Below, in pieces: positions 29,811 through 50,100 of a DNA stretch of 64,000 bases (its first letter is position 1; each line of letters starts with the position of its first letter). The DNA comes from Halichondria panicea. Its lineage: Eukaryota > Porifera > Demospongiae > Suberitida > Halichondriidae. The notes beneath the pieces were generated by a model. The model had not been told where the DNA came from and made no database searches. It worked only from the letters and a program-made list of their open reading frames with translations. The stretch covers positions 1,302,501 to 1,366,500 of the forward strand of contig NC_087385.1 in assembly GCF_963675165.1 (NCBI RefSeq), written 5' to 3'. The translations under genes were made by a program, and so were the position numbers.

Positions 29811-32800
29811 CTAACATAGTTCATTCAACAACTCTCGAGCGGTTGGTCGATCGTCTCTCTCTCGATTAATACAGCGACTGATGATGTTAGAGAACTGACG
29901 GTCTTGGATGGTGAAGAGTAAGCGCTCACGTCCGTCATCACTCGGAAACTGGCCAGAACACATCTCGATCAGGAGCACCCCCAGACTGAACATGTCCATC
30001 TTGGTCGACTGGAGGGACGGGATTCTTGCCTCAGGGGCAGCATACACTGGATTTCCAGGATTCTCTGTCGCCAATGCTCGCAAGGTGTTCACTGAGCCGT
30101 AGTCTGTGACCTTTGCAATCCAGCGGCCATCGGGTAGAGGGTTGAGGAGGACGTTTGCACTGCTGATGTCACGATGGATCACTGGGTCTGGCTGCATGAG
30201 GTGGAGATAGTTGAGGGCTTGACAGACCTGCACAGAGATGGAGAGGATGTGTTCACGTGAGATACGACCTCCCTCCAGCACCCTTCTCAGACTGGTGGCC
30301 ATGAGCTCTGTCAGGATGATCATCTCTCCTTCCAGCGTGGCTCCTATGAACTGGACCAGGTGTGGGTGTCGCAGACGAGCTGCCATGTTCATCTCACGAA
30401 TAAACAAGTGTCGGTAATAGTCGGAACGGATCTGCTCGTACAGTGTTTTGGCTGCCACCTCAATTCCTCGGAACTTGGCCACTTTGACGACCCCCCATCC
30501 TCCCCCACCGAGCTGTCTCTCTGTCATTGTGATCTCCTCGCGATGGACAACCCACTGAGTCTCCAGACCCTCTGCTCGCTCCTCTGCCAGCTGGGCTCTC
30601 CTGTCTGACCTTAGGAGGCCTTCTTGCAGTCGTTCATTTTCGGCAGTCAGTTCCTGGACTCTATGGTTGGCCTCGTATGATTCTCGTTCTTTGATGCCCA
30701 TTACCCGATCATTTTCTTCCAACAATTGTTCACACCGATTACGAGTCACTTGCTCACTTTGCTCTGCCAGTTGTGCTCTTAGCTCGGCATCTCCGTGGCG
30801 ATGGTTGGCGTCAATCAATTCGAGATCTTTCATAGCCAATTCTCGATCCTTCTCGTGCAACTGTAGTCGGTGGCGACGTTGAGTGTCGTGCTCTCTCTGC
30901 TCTGCTGCTCGTAACTGTTGTTCCAGAGCCCTCACCCGATCTTGAGAGGAGTAGTTGCTGGTCTCACTGACTGATGAGGCACGAGCAGTTGCTTGTCTGA
31001 TCCTCTTCTCACTCAGTCGCTGGGCGGAGCCTCTAGTGTCGTTGTGGGCCACATCCACAAGAGCCCACTTCCCAGCCGAGGGTCCAGCAACAGACGCTGA
31101 GGGTCCAGTTAACTCTGTAGGGGGATAAGAGCAAATATAATAGTATGCATTTAGAGTCAGTGACACACGTATTGCGAGTTTAGAATTTTGTTGCCATGGC
31201 TGTACGTATGTACCAGTAGCTGCTCACCAAATTTCAGTATGGTGGTCTCAGCAACAGTCTTGAGATTTTCCAAAATTCCTCCAAACACGAGGACCTCAGT
31301 GAGTTTTGGTCCCAGACAGGTGGCAGTGATGGAGTGGTAGCAACGTGGTTCCATTGATTCAGTAGGTGTCACCTGGAGGAACAAAAAATAATCCTGTGAT
31401 ATATAGAAGTACGTATACATAGTTCAATTAATACAAGATATTTACTTGCATGTAAATGCATGTACGTCTATTTATTACACGCCACTAATATAACAGTTCC
31501 TAGAGCACTGAAGTGCTAAACCCCCGACAGTTGGCGTCTCATTTTTGATGTACAAAAGTTGTAGTATAATGAATATTGAAACATAGCAGCAACTAACAGC
31601 CTCAGGGTCAATGCTATAGATCTACAGAGGAAGTCAGATCCGAATGCTAAGACAAAGCTTTGAAAACAGTAGTGTGGCATGGTCAGACATGCAATGGGAC
31701 TAGGAACACAGTAGAGTCAGCCAAGAAGCTGGAGTGTTACAAATAGTTGTGGACATGTAGCGGGACCGGAGAGTCTCACAGTAGTAAAAATCCGGCTCTA
31801 TGAGGCAAGCGTGCCTCAAACTCAAGCTGCGTTTAGCTAACTTATAGGCAATGTTTAGCCAATGTGCAAAGTAAACTTCTTACTCACTTTTATTCGACAA
31901 CAAAAGCTATAAATTGCCACTATTAAAACTAAACTTGTTGTGTGAAGCTAGGCTATCCATGCTGTAAATGCAGTGCTGTGGCAGCCAGGTAAGCATACTC
32001 GAAATACACAGCAAACAGACAAACAACTGACGGACTACTGTGGCCGCCCACACGTCTCGGATCAATAAGACTCACCTCTGTCCACTTGACAGTGTCAACA
32101 TCAAGTATCCACATGTCTCTGAGTGTCTTGTATCTATTATCCAGTCCTCCATGCAACAGTAGTTGAGGGTGGTCCTCACCATAGTTAAGACAACAGGCAG
32201 CATGGGCTGACCTCCCCACTGGCCATGCCCCTCCCCATACTGGCTTTACCACCTTAGTGACCTCCTACACACAGTGAACACAGTATTGTGCATTTAAATT
32301 TGAAAGAGTAATTACCATGGTCCTGAAATCAAAGAAGTAGATATCATTGATCTGACCACCATGACCAGATTTCCTCCCTCCAAAAAGGACAGCCCTGTGC
32401 TGGTCCACCATGGTGAAGGTGAAGTCAATACAGGGAGGAGGTCTCTCTCCTCTGAGCTCAGGGGACGACCAGACACCTGGAATGGGGATGATGGAGCAAT
32501 TTACCTAGGAGAGTGAAGGTAGGACACCACCCACCAGTTCTCTAGAAATGTAAACATACAGCGAATGTGCACGTTGGCAAAAGTTACCATTTTTTATATC
32601 AAAGAGATGGAATTCATTTGTCTGTCCAGTTCCATCAGGCCGTCCAAGTCCACTCCTGGTGAATGTTGATCCTGGTTGTGTGGGGCCAATACCTTCTCCT
32701 CCAAAGCAGCACAGAGTTCTCTCATTCACACGGACAAGTCCACAACCAGCCTTTTTAATAGGCTGGCTACCAGAAGATTGAACTTTGGTCCACTGGAGAG

Positions 32801-33077
32801 TGTCAAGATCAAGCTTTCCCATGTCTTTGAAGTAAGAATACCCATTACCACCACCAAAGGTGTACAGGCAACGACCTACACAAACAGAGCAACCACCCCG
32901 CTCTCCAGAGGGTAGAGGTCCAGTGGTGGGCAAGAGGCTCCACAGCTCAGTGCTTGGATCATACACAGCAATTATATTAGACCCCCATTCTGGACCATCT
33001 CCCCTCCACAGGTAATGGCGTCCATCAGCTGCAGAAAATGGACCCCAACGAGGTGATGGTTCAATGGGAGCATCCAT
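29811..33077 (-). CDS. Kelch - coiled coil - TKL kinase, copy 5
   Basis: Exons are 32588-33077, 32316-32476, 32076-32264, 31228-31372 and 29811-31114, total 2289 nt (762 residues), all GT-AG. It starts MDAPIEPSP. The kelch blades are regular. The linker ELTGPSASVAGPSAGKWAL and a ~170-residue coiled coil with RAQLAEQ repeats precede the kinase. The kinase has GGGGWGVV, VAAK, HRDISSANVLL, DYG and YAAPE. The C-terminus ends LLNELC. This is the first gene of the array; its upstream neighbour is FAM162-like on the other strand, about 0.5 kb away start to start. The substrate and ligand of the kelch domain cannot be told from sequence. Confidence 0.9.
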
Positions 33078-33149
33078 TACGTGCCTGCAGGAGTGATCAT
33101 GAGACAGTGTTTATGCCAGCCATCACATAACTGACAGCAGCAATGACAC

Positions 33150-33300
33150 AGCATTTCAACTTACAAGCCATGGGCTCTCAGTAGACGTAGACGTAGACGT
33201 GGAACACTCCCTGGCTCAAAAATACCAGGGAGCCGCTATTGTTGTCAGACTGTGTGTCCTGTTCTCGCCACGCCCCACTTTTGCCTCTCCCAGCCCTGCC
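33150..33300 (-). promoter_or_regulatory. First-exon/promoter block of kelch copy 5
   Basis: The donor CTT|GTAAGTTGAAATGC at 33163-33164 (minus) matches copies 2 and 4. A GTAGACGTAGACGTAGACGT triplication lies in the exon at about 33182-33201. The short interval to FAM162 suggests a shared bidirectional promoter. Confidence 0.55.
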
Positions 33301-33371
33301 CCCCCCTTTAGCGTGTTAAACCTCGATTTTAGGACGCTTAAATATCAACTAGAATCGAGGCTAACAGACCC

Positions 33372-33416
33372 TAGCCTCGATTCCAGGCCGATTAAATCGG
33401 CCTTGAATCGAGGCTA
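33372..33416. mobile_element. 45-bp TAGCCTCGA mini-element with perfect 9-bp TSD
   Basis: The 45 bases run TAGCCTCGATTCCAGGCCG to CGGCCTTGAATCGAGGCTA, flanked by AACAGACCC at 33363-33371 and 33417-33425. It is a near-perfect palindrome with no interior. A second, more decayed copy (CCTCGATTTTAGG to AGAATCGAGGCTA) directly precedes it. Both sit in the kelch copy 5/FAM162 promoter interval. Confidence 0.85.
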
Positions 33417-33562
33417 AACAGACCCCTACCATGGTGCAGTGAGGTGTGACTTGTAAGTGTCTACGTACGTGTGTACGTATACATGTGCTAGAGGTGTGTC
33501 TAGTCTCAATCTTGGTAATCCTCTCTCTCACAGGACATCCAAGAGATTAAGCAAGAGCAGTC

Positions 33563-34923
33563 ATGTTAGGGCTTAGGAGGTATTGCTACCAGTCCACACC
33601 TCAGCACAAGGTCTCTGGTTATGACAAGTTTGTGCTCAGGATCACTGGACTCTCAGAGGGAGTCTCTTACAACTCAATCAGGTGATTTATAATTCTGTTC
33701 TCACTTTCATTCTACATTTTCTGGTCATACAAAAAATGCATACAAAGACCGATGGGTCCGAATCATTGATGAAATGCTGTCAGCAATGCATTACTTAGTC
33801 ATTACCGACATCCAAATGTGTTTGTGAGTACAAGGGGGTATTATGAGACATCAAACTGTTTTTAACTCTGGCCCCTAGCTGTCTTGCAGTAATCTTGTGG
33901 GAGCAAACTAGTCTGCTCACTAACAACCATGATCAATAGGCTTTACATTTGTGCAATGAATTTTAGTGACAGTGCCTTGCTTGCAGTGTTTTAAAGTGTT
34001 TGAAGGGATTCCGGTATTACGATACAGGGGGGATATTCAGGGTGTCATACAGGGGGGTATTACAAGACACGTACCATGGCAACTCATTACTAAGTAGCTA
34101 CTTCTGGTAACTAATACTGTCATCCCTCTGTCCTCTGTCTACAGAAACAGTCGCCACTGTTTTAACAAAACCATTAATTTTACACCCACTGATTATTTCG
34201 TCAATTAAGATGTTTTCTCCAATTAAATGCTGTATTTAAACTAACTATCGAGGTATCTCTGTCAACACAAGCATACAGCTCCAAATACTAGAGAAGATAT
34301 AATAGCTGAAGCACTCTTTATCAGCATAAGATATAATTATAGTTGAAGTATATACCCTTTCATCAAGAGTATATGATAGAGAGAGAGTATCGAACGTAGG
34401 CATACTGTGTATCAGATGTATGCGGAGAGTAATGTAACTTCCTGTATCTGTCACAAGCTTGGAATTTGCACACTGACCAATCCAAGTGTGGGTGATGTAA
34501 TCTACTTTCTTGATAGATTACATCACCCACACTTGGATTGGTCAGTGTGCAAATTCAAAGCTTGTGACAGATACAGGAAGTCACGTTACTCTCCGCATAC
34601 ATCCGATACACAGTATCATGTATTGTTGGTCTGTTTTACAATACCTGTTACTCTGTATATACATGCCCTAGCTATCGCAGTTTCCTGGGTGTAAAATGGT
34701 TTACATTATGCTTCTTTTCCCCTGCAGTATTGAGCGGATGGAGAAGGCCAACTCTCGATTCCGTATTGGTCTAATGTTTTTGATGATGGGATTCAGTGTA
34801 GCCGGGTCAGTGTATGCAGTGATGTTGGGGAAGAGGGACAGAGCTGAGCATGTGCACAGTGTGACGCAGCAGAACATAGAGAGACATGCCAAAGCAAAGG
34901 CCAAGTCTCTGCAGGAGAAATGA
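33563..34923 (+). CDS. FAM162: FAM162/UPF0389 family small membrane protein
   Basis: Exon 1 coding is 33563-33681 and exon 2 is 34728-34923, total 315 nt (104 residues). A non-coding first exon ends at a donor at 33453 and contains ATGGTGCAGTGA, a two-codon upstream ORF. The protein has the family's SGYDKFVLRITG block. After the splice come ERMEKANSRFRIG, one hydrophobic helix (LMFLMMGFSVAGSVYAVML), and a basic, Lys-rich tail. Vertebrate FAM162A is a mitochondrial-associated factor; the role here is unknown. The single intron (33682-34727) carries a long perfect-looking hairpin at 34402-34616. Confidence 0.85.
34402..34616. repeat. Long inverted repeat, ~103-bp arms, 9-bp spacer
   Basis: The arms are 34402-34504 and 34514-34616, with only a handful of mismatches; a shared core is GTGTGGGTGATGTAATCTA. 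It lies in the FAM162 intron. It may be a recent foldback MITE; its RNA would form a long hairpin. Confidence 0.9.
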
Positions 34924-35302
34924 CAATTTAATGTGAACTATGTTAATTGTGGTCTGTTATAAATTACTACGTGTGTGTATGTACTTTGATACGCACTTTC
35001 TACTTTTGTACCAACTCCTCAATCAAGTATATAATAATTCATGAACTTTAATTGATGATACTTTTGTACTGGACTATATTTATACATGTATTATATTATA
35101 CATAATTATACCGTATACGCAATGTAATGTAATGTTACAAAAGGAGTTTTTTTATGAACTCCTATAATATCGATCCTTCATGGAAAACCGTATTAAATGT
35201 TCTGTTAATGCTTTAATTAACACTTACTTATTAACAGACAACGAAACGTACGTGTAAACAATCATTATTGCAAAATAATTAAAGTGTCTATAATTCTCCA
35301 AA
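34924..35302. other. Convergent 3' interval between FAM162 and NSMAF
   Basis: This is AT-rich sequence with poly(A)-signal-like words on both strands (for example AATAAT and ATTAA repeats). No gene is seen. Confidence 0.5.
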
Positions 35303-43737
<8,435 letters not shown>

Positions 43738-44118
43738 TGCTAGCTGGCTAGCTGCAAAAACCAAAACAAGCTTAGGGATGGTAAACTTCGATAGAGAAAT
43801 TAGAGGTTATTTATAGGCTAGATAAGAAGTCATTTTGTGTGATGATCTTTACCAAGCTTCTGTGGGAGACATTGTTCTCTGCCAAATAAGAGCATCTTCA
43901 TATAGCTATGATATTGTGAAGTGATTACACACTTAGGACTAATTGCTTTAAGATAAACAGAAAATAGAAGAGTCCATTAGTACTTGAATGTCGTGCAGAA
44001 CGAAGCAAAAAGGGGTATGTTACATCCTTTACAACATTAATTGTTTACATTAGGTCTATATAATGTGTTCGTGTTTGCCCACGACTGGGCACTAAGTGGT
44101 GCTAACTGGACGGTTGAA
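43738..44118. promoter_or_regulatory. Divergent promoter interval, NSMAF / RhoGAP gene
   Basis: About 380 bases separate the two start codons. No TATA box is certain. An in-frame ATG at 44050 lies upstream of the RhoGAP start chosen at 44119, so the N-terminus of that gene could be longer. Confidence 0.45.
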
Positions 44119-47100
44119 ATGGCTTCTCCTTCTCTCCAGGCCCGCAAGATGGGTTGGCTGAGCAAGAGAGGAGGTAGGATACACACCTGGCACAAGAGAT
44201 GGTTCGTGCTGACTGGAGACCTCATGTTCTACTACAAAACTCCCCAGGTATTGAAGTTTGCTAGTTGTCAGACAATGCTTTTGTACGGTACATATTTTCC
44301 ACTGCATGCATAATTATAACTGAGAGTTGTTATACATGTAGGCAATCTTTTACTACATGTGAGAGTTGGTAGCTTTGTTTGTCCATTGTTGCCACACATT
44401 GTTTGGTTACAACTATTGTATTACCACTATTGTGTGGGGTGATAACGATGACCTTAAGCTGCAGGATAACCGACCTACTGGAACCATTCCTCTGGCTGGA
44501 AACAAAATTATACGTCACCCTGACGACCCAAAACAGCAACAAGGATTCAAGTTTGAGATCCAGTGTAAGTTAATTCAATGTATTGGTTGAGCTATGCAAG
44601 TCGTTAACTTACACTAATTTTATAATTATTATAGCTGGGAGTGCAGGTCAGGTGATCACCGGTAACCATAACACGTACGTTATTTCTGCTGACTCGGCAG
44701 AACTAGCAGACGAGTGGGTGGCTGCCATTAGACGAGTCATGGTTGAGGTGGGTTCATCAACATTGTAGAATTAAGACCATTTGCATATGCATGAACATAT
44801 ATATATACCATACCACCTTAGCTGCCAAACTTTATGACCACCCAGTACTGTCCCTACAATGCTCACACTACTCTATTCATCTCCCTAAAGAGACCACCTC
44901 TCTATTGAAACCACTCAGTATACTGTCCCTACAATACTCAAGAGACCACCTTTCCATTGAGATCCATTCTTACTGTCCCTACAATGCACACACTATTGAT
45001 TTAAGCATCTCAATACCCATTACTTGATCACTCACTATATTCCCCCCCAACAGCCGTACGGTGGGGGTATGTTTGGGAGAAGCCTCTCGGAGACGATGCA
45101 AGTGGAGGCTAGACTGGGGGGTCAGTTTGTGCCCATTCTGCTCCATCGCTGCGTCAACTTCCTACGGGATCACGGTGAGAGATGATGGTCGGTCACTGCT
45201 CATGGTTTTGGAATGCGGTTAGGCTGAGTTGTTTGTTATAGGAGTTTTGGAAACAGTCTTTCAGTTGGCCATAGACTCAACATGAATATACAATCGTGTG
45301 TATTAATAATTATGGCCAGTTGATCTCGGTTGTGATGATTAACTGACATTCTGTACATTGTTACAGTATATAGTTTATCAGTATCATCAGGACTAGGTTT
45401 CCTTTCAGTTTTTCTTATTGCCAGATACCAATCTAGTTTCAGCCACCTTGAAGAAACTTGTACACCATCCTACTGCACACTGCACCATGTACATGTATGC
45501 ATGGATTGATACATGACTATGATCACATTCCACATGCAGGTCTCACGGAGGTTGGCATATTCCGACTACCAGGCCAGGCCAGTCGTATCCACACACTCAA
45601 AGAGACCTATGACTGTGGCTCCCAGAAAGACTTCTCCACCACGGAGGATATTCACACAGTGGCCTCTTTGCTCAAGCTCTACCTCAGAGAGCTGCCAGAG
45701 CCAGTCATACCTCACGTGTACTATGAGAGCTTCAAGCAAGCAACACGATGTGAGCAACTGTTTGAGAAATTAGCGCTGTACATGTATAAAATCGGGTGAT
45801 GGCATAGTTTGATGAATTATGTCGTTTTCGCTCAAAACTTGAAACAGTATCGGCTTTCTGGTGAATCAATGTAATTTAGCTCAATTATGCCTGCATGGCT
45901 TGTACAGTGCCTCGACCCAGTGTTAGTTCGTACTGCATCTCCGTTTACACTATTACCTTCTGTGTGCTTAGGTGGCCTGTTTTCTACATTGTATACACGA
46001 CATTGAAATGCATATTGTTATAGGTAGCTATGTATCTGTGGTGTGTATATATATATCACATTTATAATTATTTATTGTTCATACATACATACTGTACAAT
46101 CATGCAATTTGAATGTGTCTTAATTTATATGCAGGTTTTGAGAACAGTCCTGTTCAGTGCAAGGAGCAGGTCAAGAGACTGCTCATTCAAATACCTCAAG
46201 TCAACTTGAACGTCATCAAGTACCTCAGGTACACATGACTGTACCATGTGTGTGTAATTGACCTGGAAGTGTTAGAATGTAGAAACCTGTGTATAGCAGG
46301 TCACCCATGAGCCGACCAACAGTGACTGTAATAAAGATGTCGCCTGCTTATAATACAGGTCAAAACAAATGCTATGGAGGCTTATAGCTAGGGACTCACT
46401 AATCTGGCTGTAATACACATGGGATTGCTTATAGGGTGACCTTAGTAGACAGGTTTCACTTCTGTATCTAGTGAGGGGGAGGCATTGGTTGTACTGCTAG
46501 TCCTTTGTATGATGATCTTATTGACTCAAACAGCTTTATTAGCACTGTTAGGAGGTGCACAATGTGCCCACACATTCACCACTTTAGGTTGGTACATTAG
46601 CAATAGTGTGGGTTTAGTCAACCACATAAGCAACCTTTGTGTACATCATTAGGTAATAGCATAAATACATGTAGATCTATTCTACATCATACGATTACAT
46701 TAGTAATAGCATATCTCCTTAAAACAATCCTCTAGTCTAGTCTCTCATTGATTTCTTGTCTAGTGTGCGTGTCTGCATCACATCAGTCTCTGTATACTTG
46801 GCAGCAGCTAAGACTAGTAACCAGGCAACAGTCTCTATTGGATGCAATCCTCAGTGAAATTATTCTCTCATTGCATGGTAGCAATAGCTGTTGCCTAATA
46901 TGGAAGAGAGCCTATAGCTACTACCTAATCTGCTGGATTGCATTCACAGGCTCACATTAGTGGCCAACATAATTTACTGTCTGTGTGTGTAGTTTTGTAT
47001 CTATGTATCTACATGTACATACTTTATCATAATCCTTATCCCCGGCCTCCTGTTCAGTCGCTTTTTGCATGAGGTACAGGAACACTCTAAGGAGAACAAG

Positions 47101-50100
47101 ATGACCAGTCTCAACCTGGGCACTATATTTGGGCCCCACCTCCTAGCCCCTCAGGTGAGTCATACCCACGTGTACATGTATAGAGTCTAGGGTCTAGGTT
47201 GTACATGTAGGTTGTGCCCAAAGTTTCCATAGCGTGTGTTTGAACCTGCGTTAGCGACCACATCTTTATTTCAGCCACTAATTAAGGTCTAGGTTTAGCT
47301 TCCAGTGACCTGTCTATAGTGGTCACCCTAGGGCAGACCAACAATGGCTGTAATAAAGAGGTGGCCTGCTAACACACAAGCTATGGAGACTTGGAGCTGG
47401 CTGTATTATAGAGGATGACCTACATGTAAAGTAGACAGGTTCCACTGGCTGTACTGTGTAATCGTACTAACTTGAACCAAGATATTGTGTGATTCCCTGC
47501 AAATACCTTATGCAGCTAGTTGGCTTACTCTGGCAACAGCACTGTACTGAATTACTGATCTAGCCTTGATAGTATATTAATAATTATACTTAGCTTTCAA
47601 AATCCCCTAAAACACAGTCTTCCAACAAAGCCCAACAACAACTGACTTCAAACCACCACACCCAAAACAACATTGTATCACCTGTCCCTACCCCCCACAG
47701 ACAAATGACCCTCAACTGCTAATGGAGAGCACAAGTGTGTCCACGGACTTTATTCGTATTCTCCTCACGTGGCACGAAGAGTTGTTTCCTGTCACGGCTG
47801 ACGAGAGAGCACCTAAAAGACTCTCTGTACTCATACCTGGTGAGACATCAATGGCACGTTTTAATACCAGGCCTAGCTGTGTTTGCTCCCCTCCCTCTTA
47901 GTTCTAACTATAATTATCATAATTATGCCTTAATCATGTGTGTAATTTTCTAACTATAATTATTATACGAATACGTCTCCACCTTCCCACTCCTCCGGAT
48001 AATGCAACTATAATTATTGATCTGTATACATTGTATTATGTACTGTTTGTGTCAAAATTAAATGTATTATTTCATGGAGTTTTCTAAAAATCAGTTGATG
48101 TTAACACAGTTTATCTTATAAAACAGTCGATTTGTATAACAGCAGTTGATGTTTATAGCAGTCGGTCGATGTTTCTAAGAGTCTATGTTATAAAAAAGAG
48201 TCAATGTCTATAACAGAGTCGATGTTTACCATATCATTAGTCTTCTATGTTTTGTAGTAGGTCGGCCTTTACTAATTTCAATATCATTAGTCTTCTATGT
48301 TTTGTAGTAGGTCGGCCTTTACTAATTTCAATATAATTATCTGTAAACTGTAGAGTGGGGTGGGGCTGCACAGAGCAGGCAGTTGACCTTAGTTCATTAT
48401 AAGGTCACTCATTGGGTTTCTCCAGCCTGCTCTGTGCAGCACCCCAGGCCCTCGGCTCAGGCTCCATTCATCCTCCAGTTTACCGGTGAATTGAAATTAG
48501 TAAAGGTCGACTAACTACAAAACACAGAAGACTAATGATTAGTAAACATAAATTCTTATAACTTGACTTTTTTAATAACATCGACTCTTAGTAAACATTG
48601 ACTCTTAGAAAGCATCCGACTCTTAGTAAACATCGCCTCCTTTATAAGGAGCATGAGAGGAGGGAGCGTCTTACTATGCATAGTGGATTCACTATCACCT
48701 TAAGCTAACCACACTCCTTGTTTGCATGTGCTAAGTGCTCTGTACTGTGTGTGGCTGAAATTCCTGAAATACGGTTGATCTAATAATACTGAATACTATT
48801 AAGTACAATGAATAATGTTAGCAGGTCTTATAGCGGTTTGATATATATGGCATGATGATTTGTACATAGCTAGACGATCCGCGTAGCGCTCCATCCCTCA
48901 TCTGCTCCGAGGCATCCATTTTGGATTTTTACACAAACGGCACCATATTGTACGTACATGTACATGTACAAACATTTAATTATGACATGATGATGTGTGT
49001 CTTTTGTTAGGTGCATAGAATCTTGACACAGTGATTCAATCCCTTCATCCCGTCCCTACAGGTGAACTGGACTCACTGTCTGCCTGGAGCTCTAAGCTCA
49101 TGCAACACTCACTCTACCAGCCCAAGCCACAGAAACACCGCTTCAGACCACGACAAAACTCCGCCCCTCCGAACAGAAAGAAGGAGCACAAGGGACGATG
49201 TGAGTCTATAATCTAATCGAGCGCATAGGAGAAGCTACATGTATAATGGCTCGTTATCTTTACACTTGCGGCAATGCCTACAGAAAATAGTGTGTGCAAG
49301 CGCCAGCTTTTTTTTGTGCCTATATAATCCTTTAGAATATGCTCTCAATTACATGTACAAGCAAAGAAGAGAATCACTCATTAGCCCATTCAGTGGTACA
49401 TGTATAGTATGTGTTGACGGTATCCATGCACACTCAGAGGGGGTCCGACACGAGTACCTCAATTAGGCTGAAATTGAGTTAATAATTATTAGTCACATGC
49501 AACAATGTTATTTTTGCACGTGACCAAGCCTAATCGAGCCTAATCGAGGTACTCATGTCGTGCCTCCTCTGATCAAGAGCTAAGAGTAGACTGGAAAATT
49601 TCCCCGCTATACGGTAATACTTTTATGACAGTATCCATGCATGCACACTTATCCCCCTCCCTGCACAGTATCCATGCACACTTATCCCCCTCCCTGCACA
49701 GTATCCATGCACACTTATCCCCCTCCCTGCACAGTATCCATGCACACTTATCCCCCTCCCTGCACAGTATCCATCCATGCACACTTATCCCCCTCCCTGC
49801 ACAGTATCCATGCACACTTATCCCCCTCCCTGCACAGTATCCATGCACACTTATCCCCCTCCCTGCACAGTTGGTAAGGTGGCGTCCATGGTGGAGCAGT
49901 TCAACCTCCGCACCAACTCTAAGCACATCACGGAGTCACTATCCAGCACCAACGTCACAATCAGTGGACCAATCATCGAAGATCAAGAGATCTCACTCAA
50001 CGGACATATTCCTATAACAACAGCGGAACTCCACAGCAGTAACGAGGGGTCGTCACTCCCTGACAACTCTCTCTGGAAGAATAGCCCGCTCTACACTCCT

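Noticed and set aside
49629-49870. CRISPR-like direct repeat array
   Set aside because: Units are contiguous with no unique spacers and end at a eukaryotic exon; the same applies to 39141-39420 and 55236-55600.
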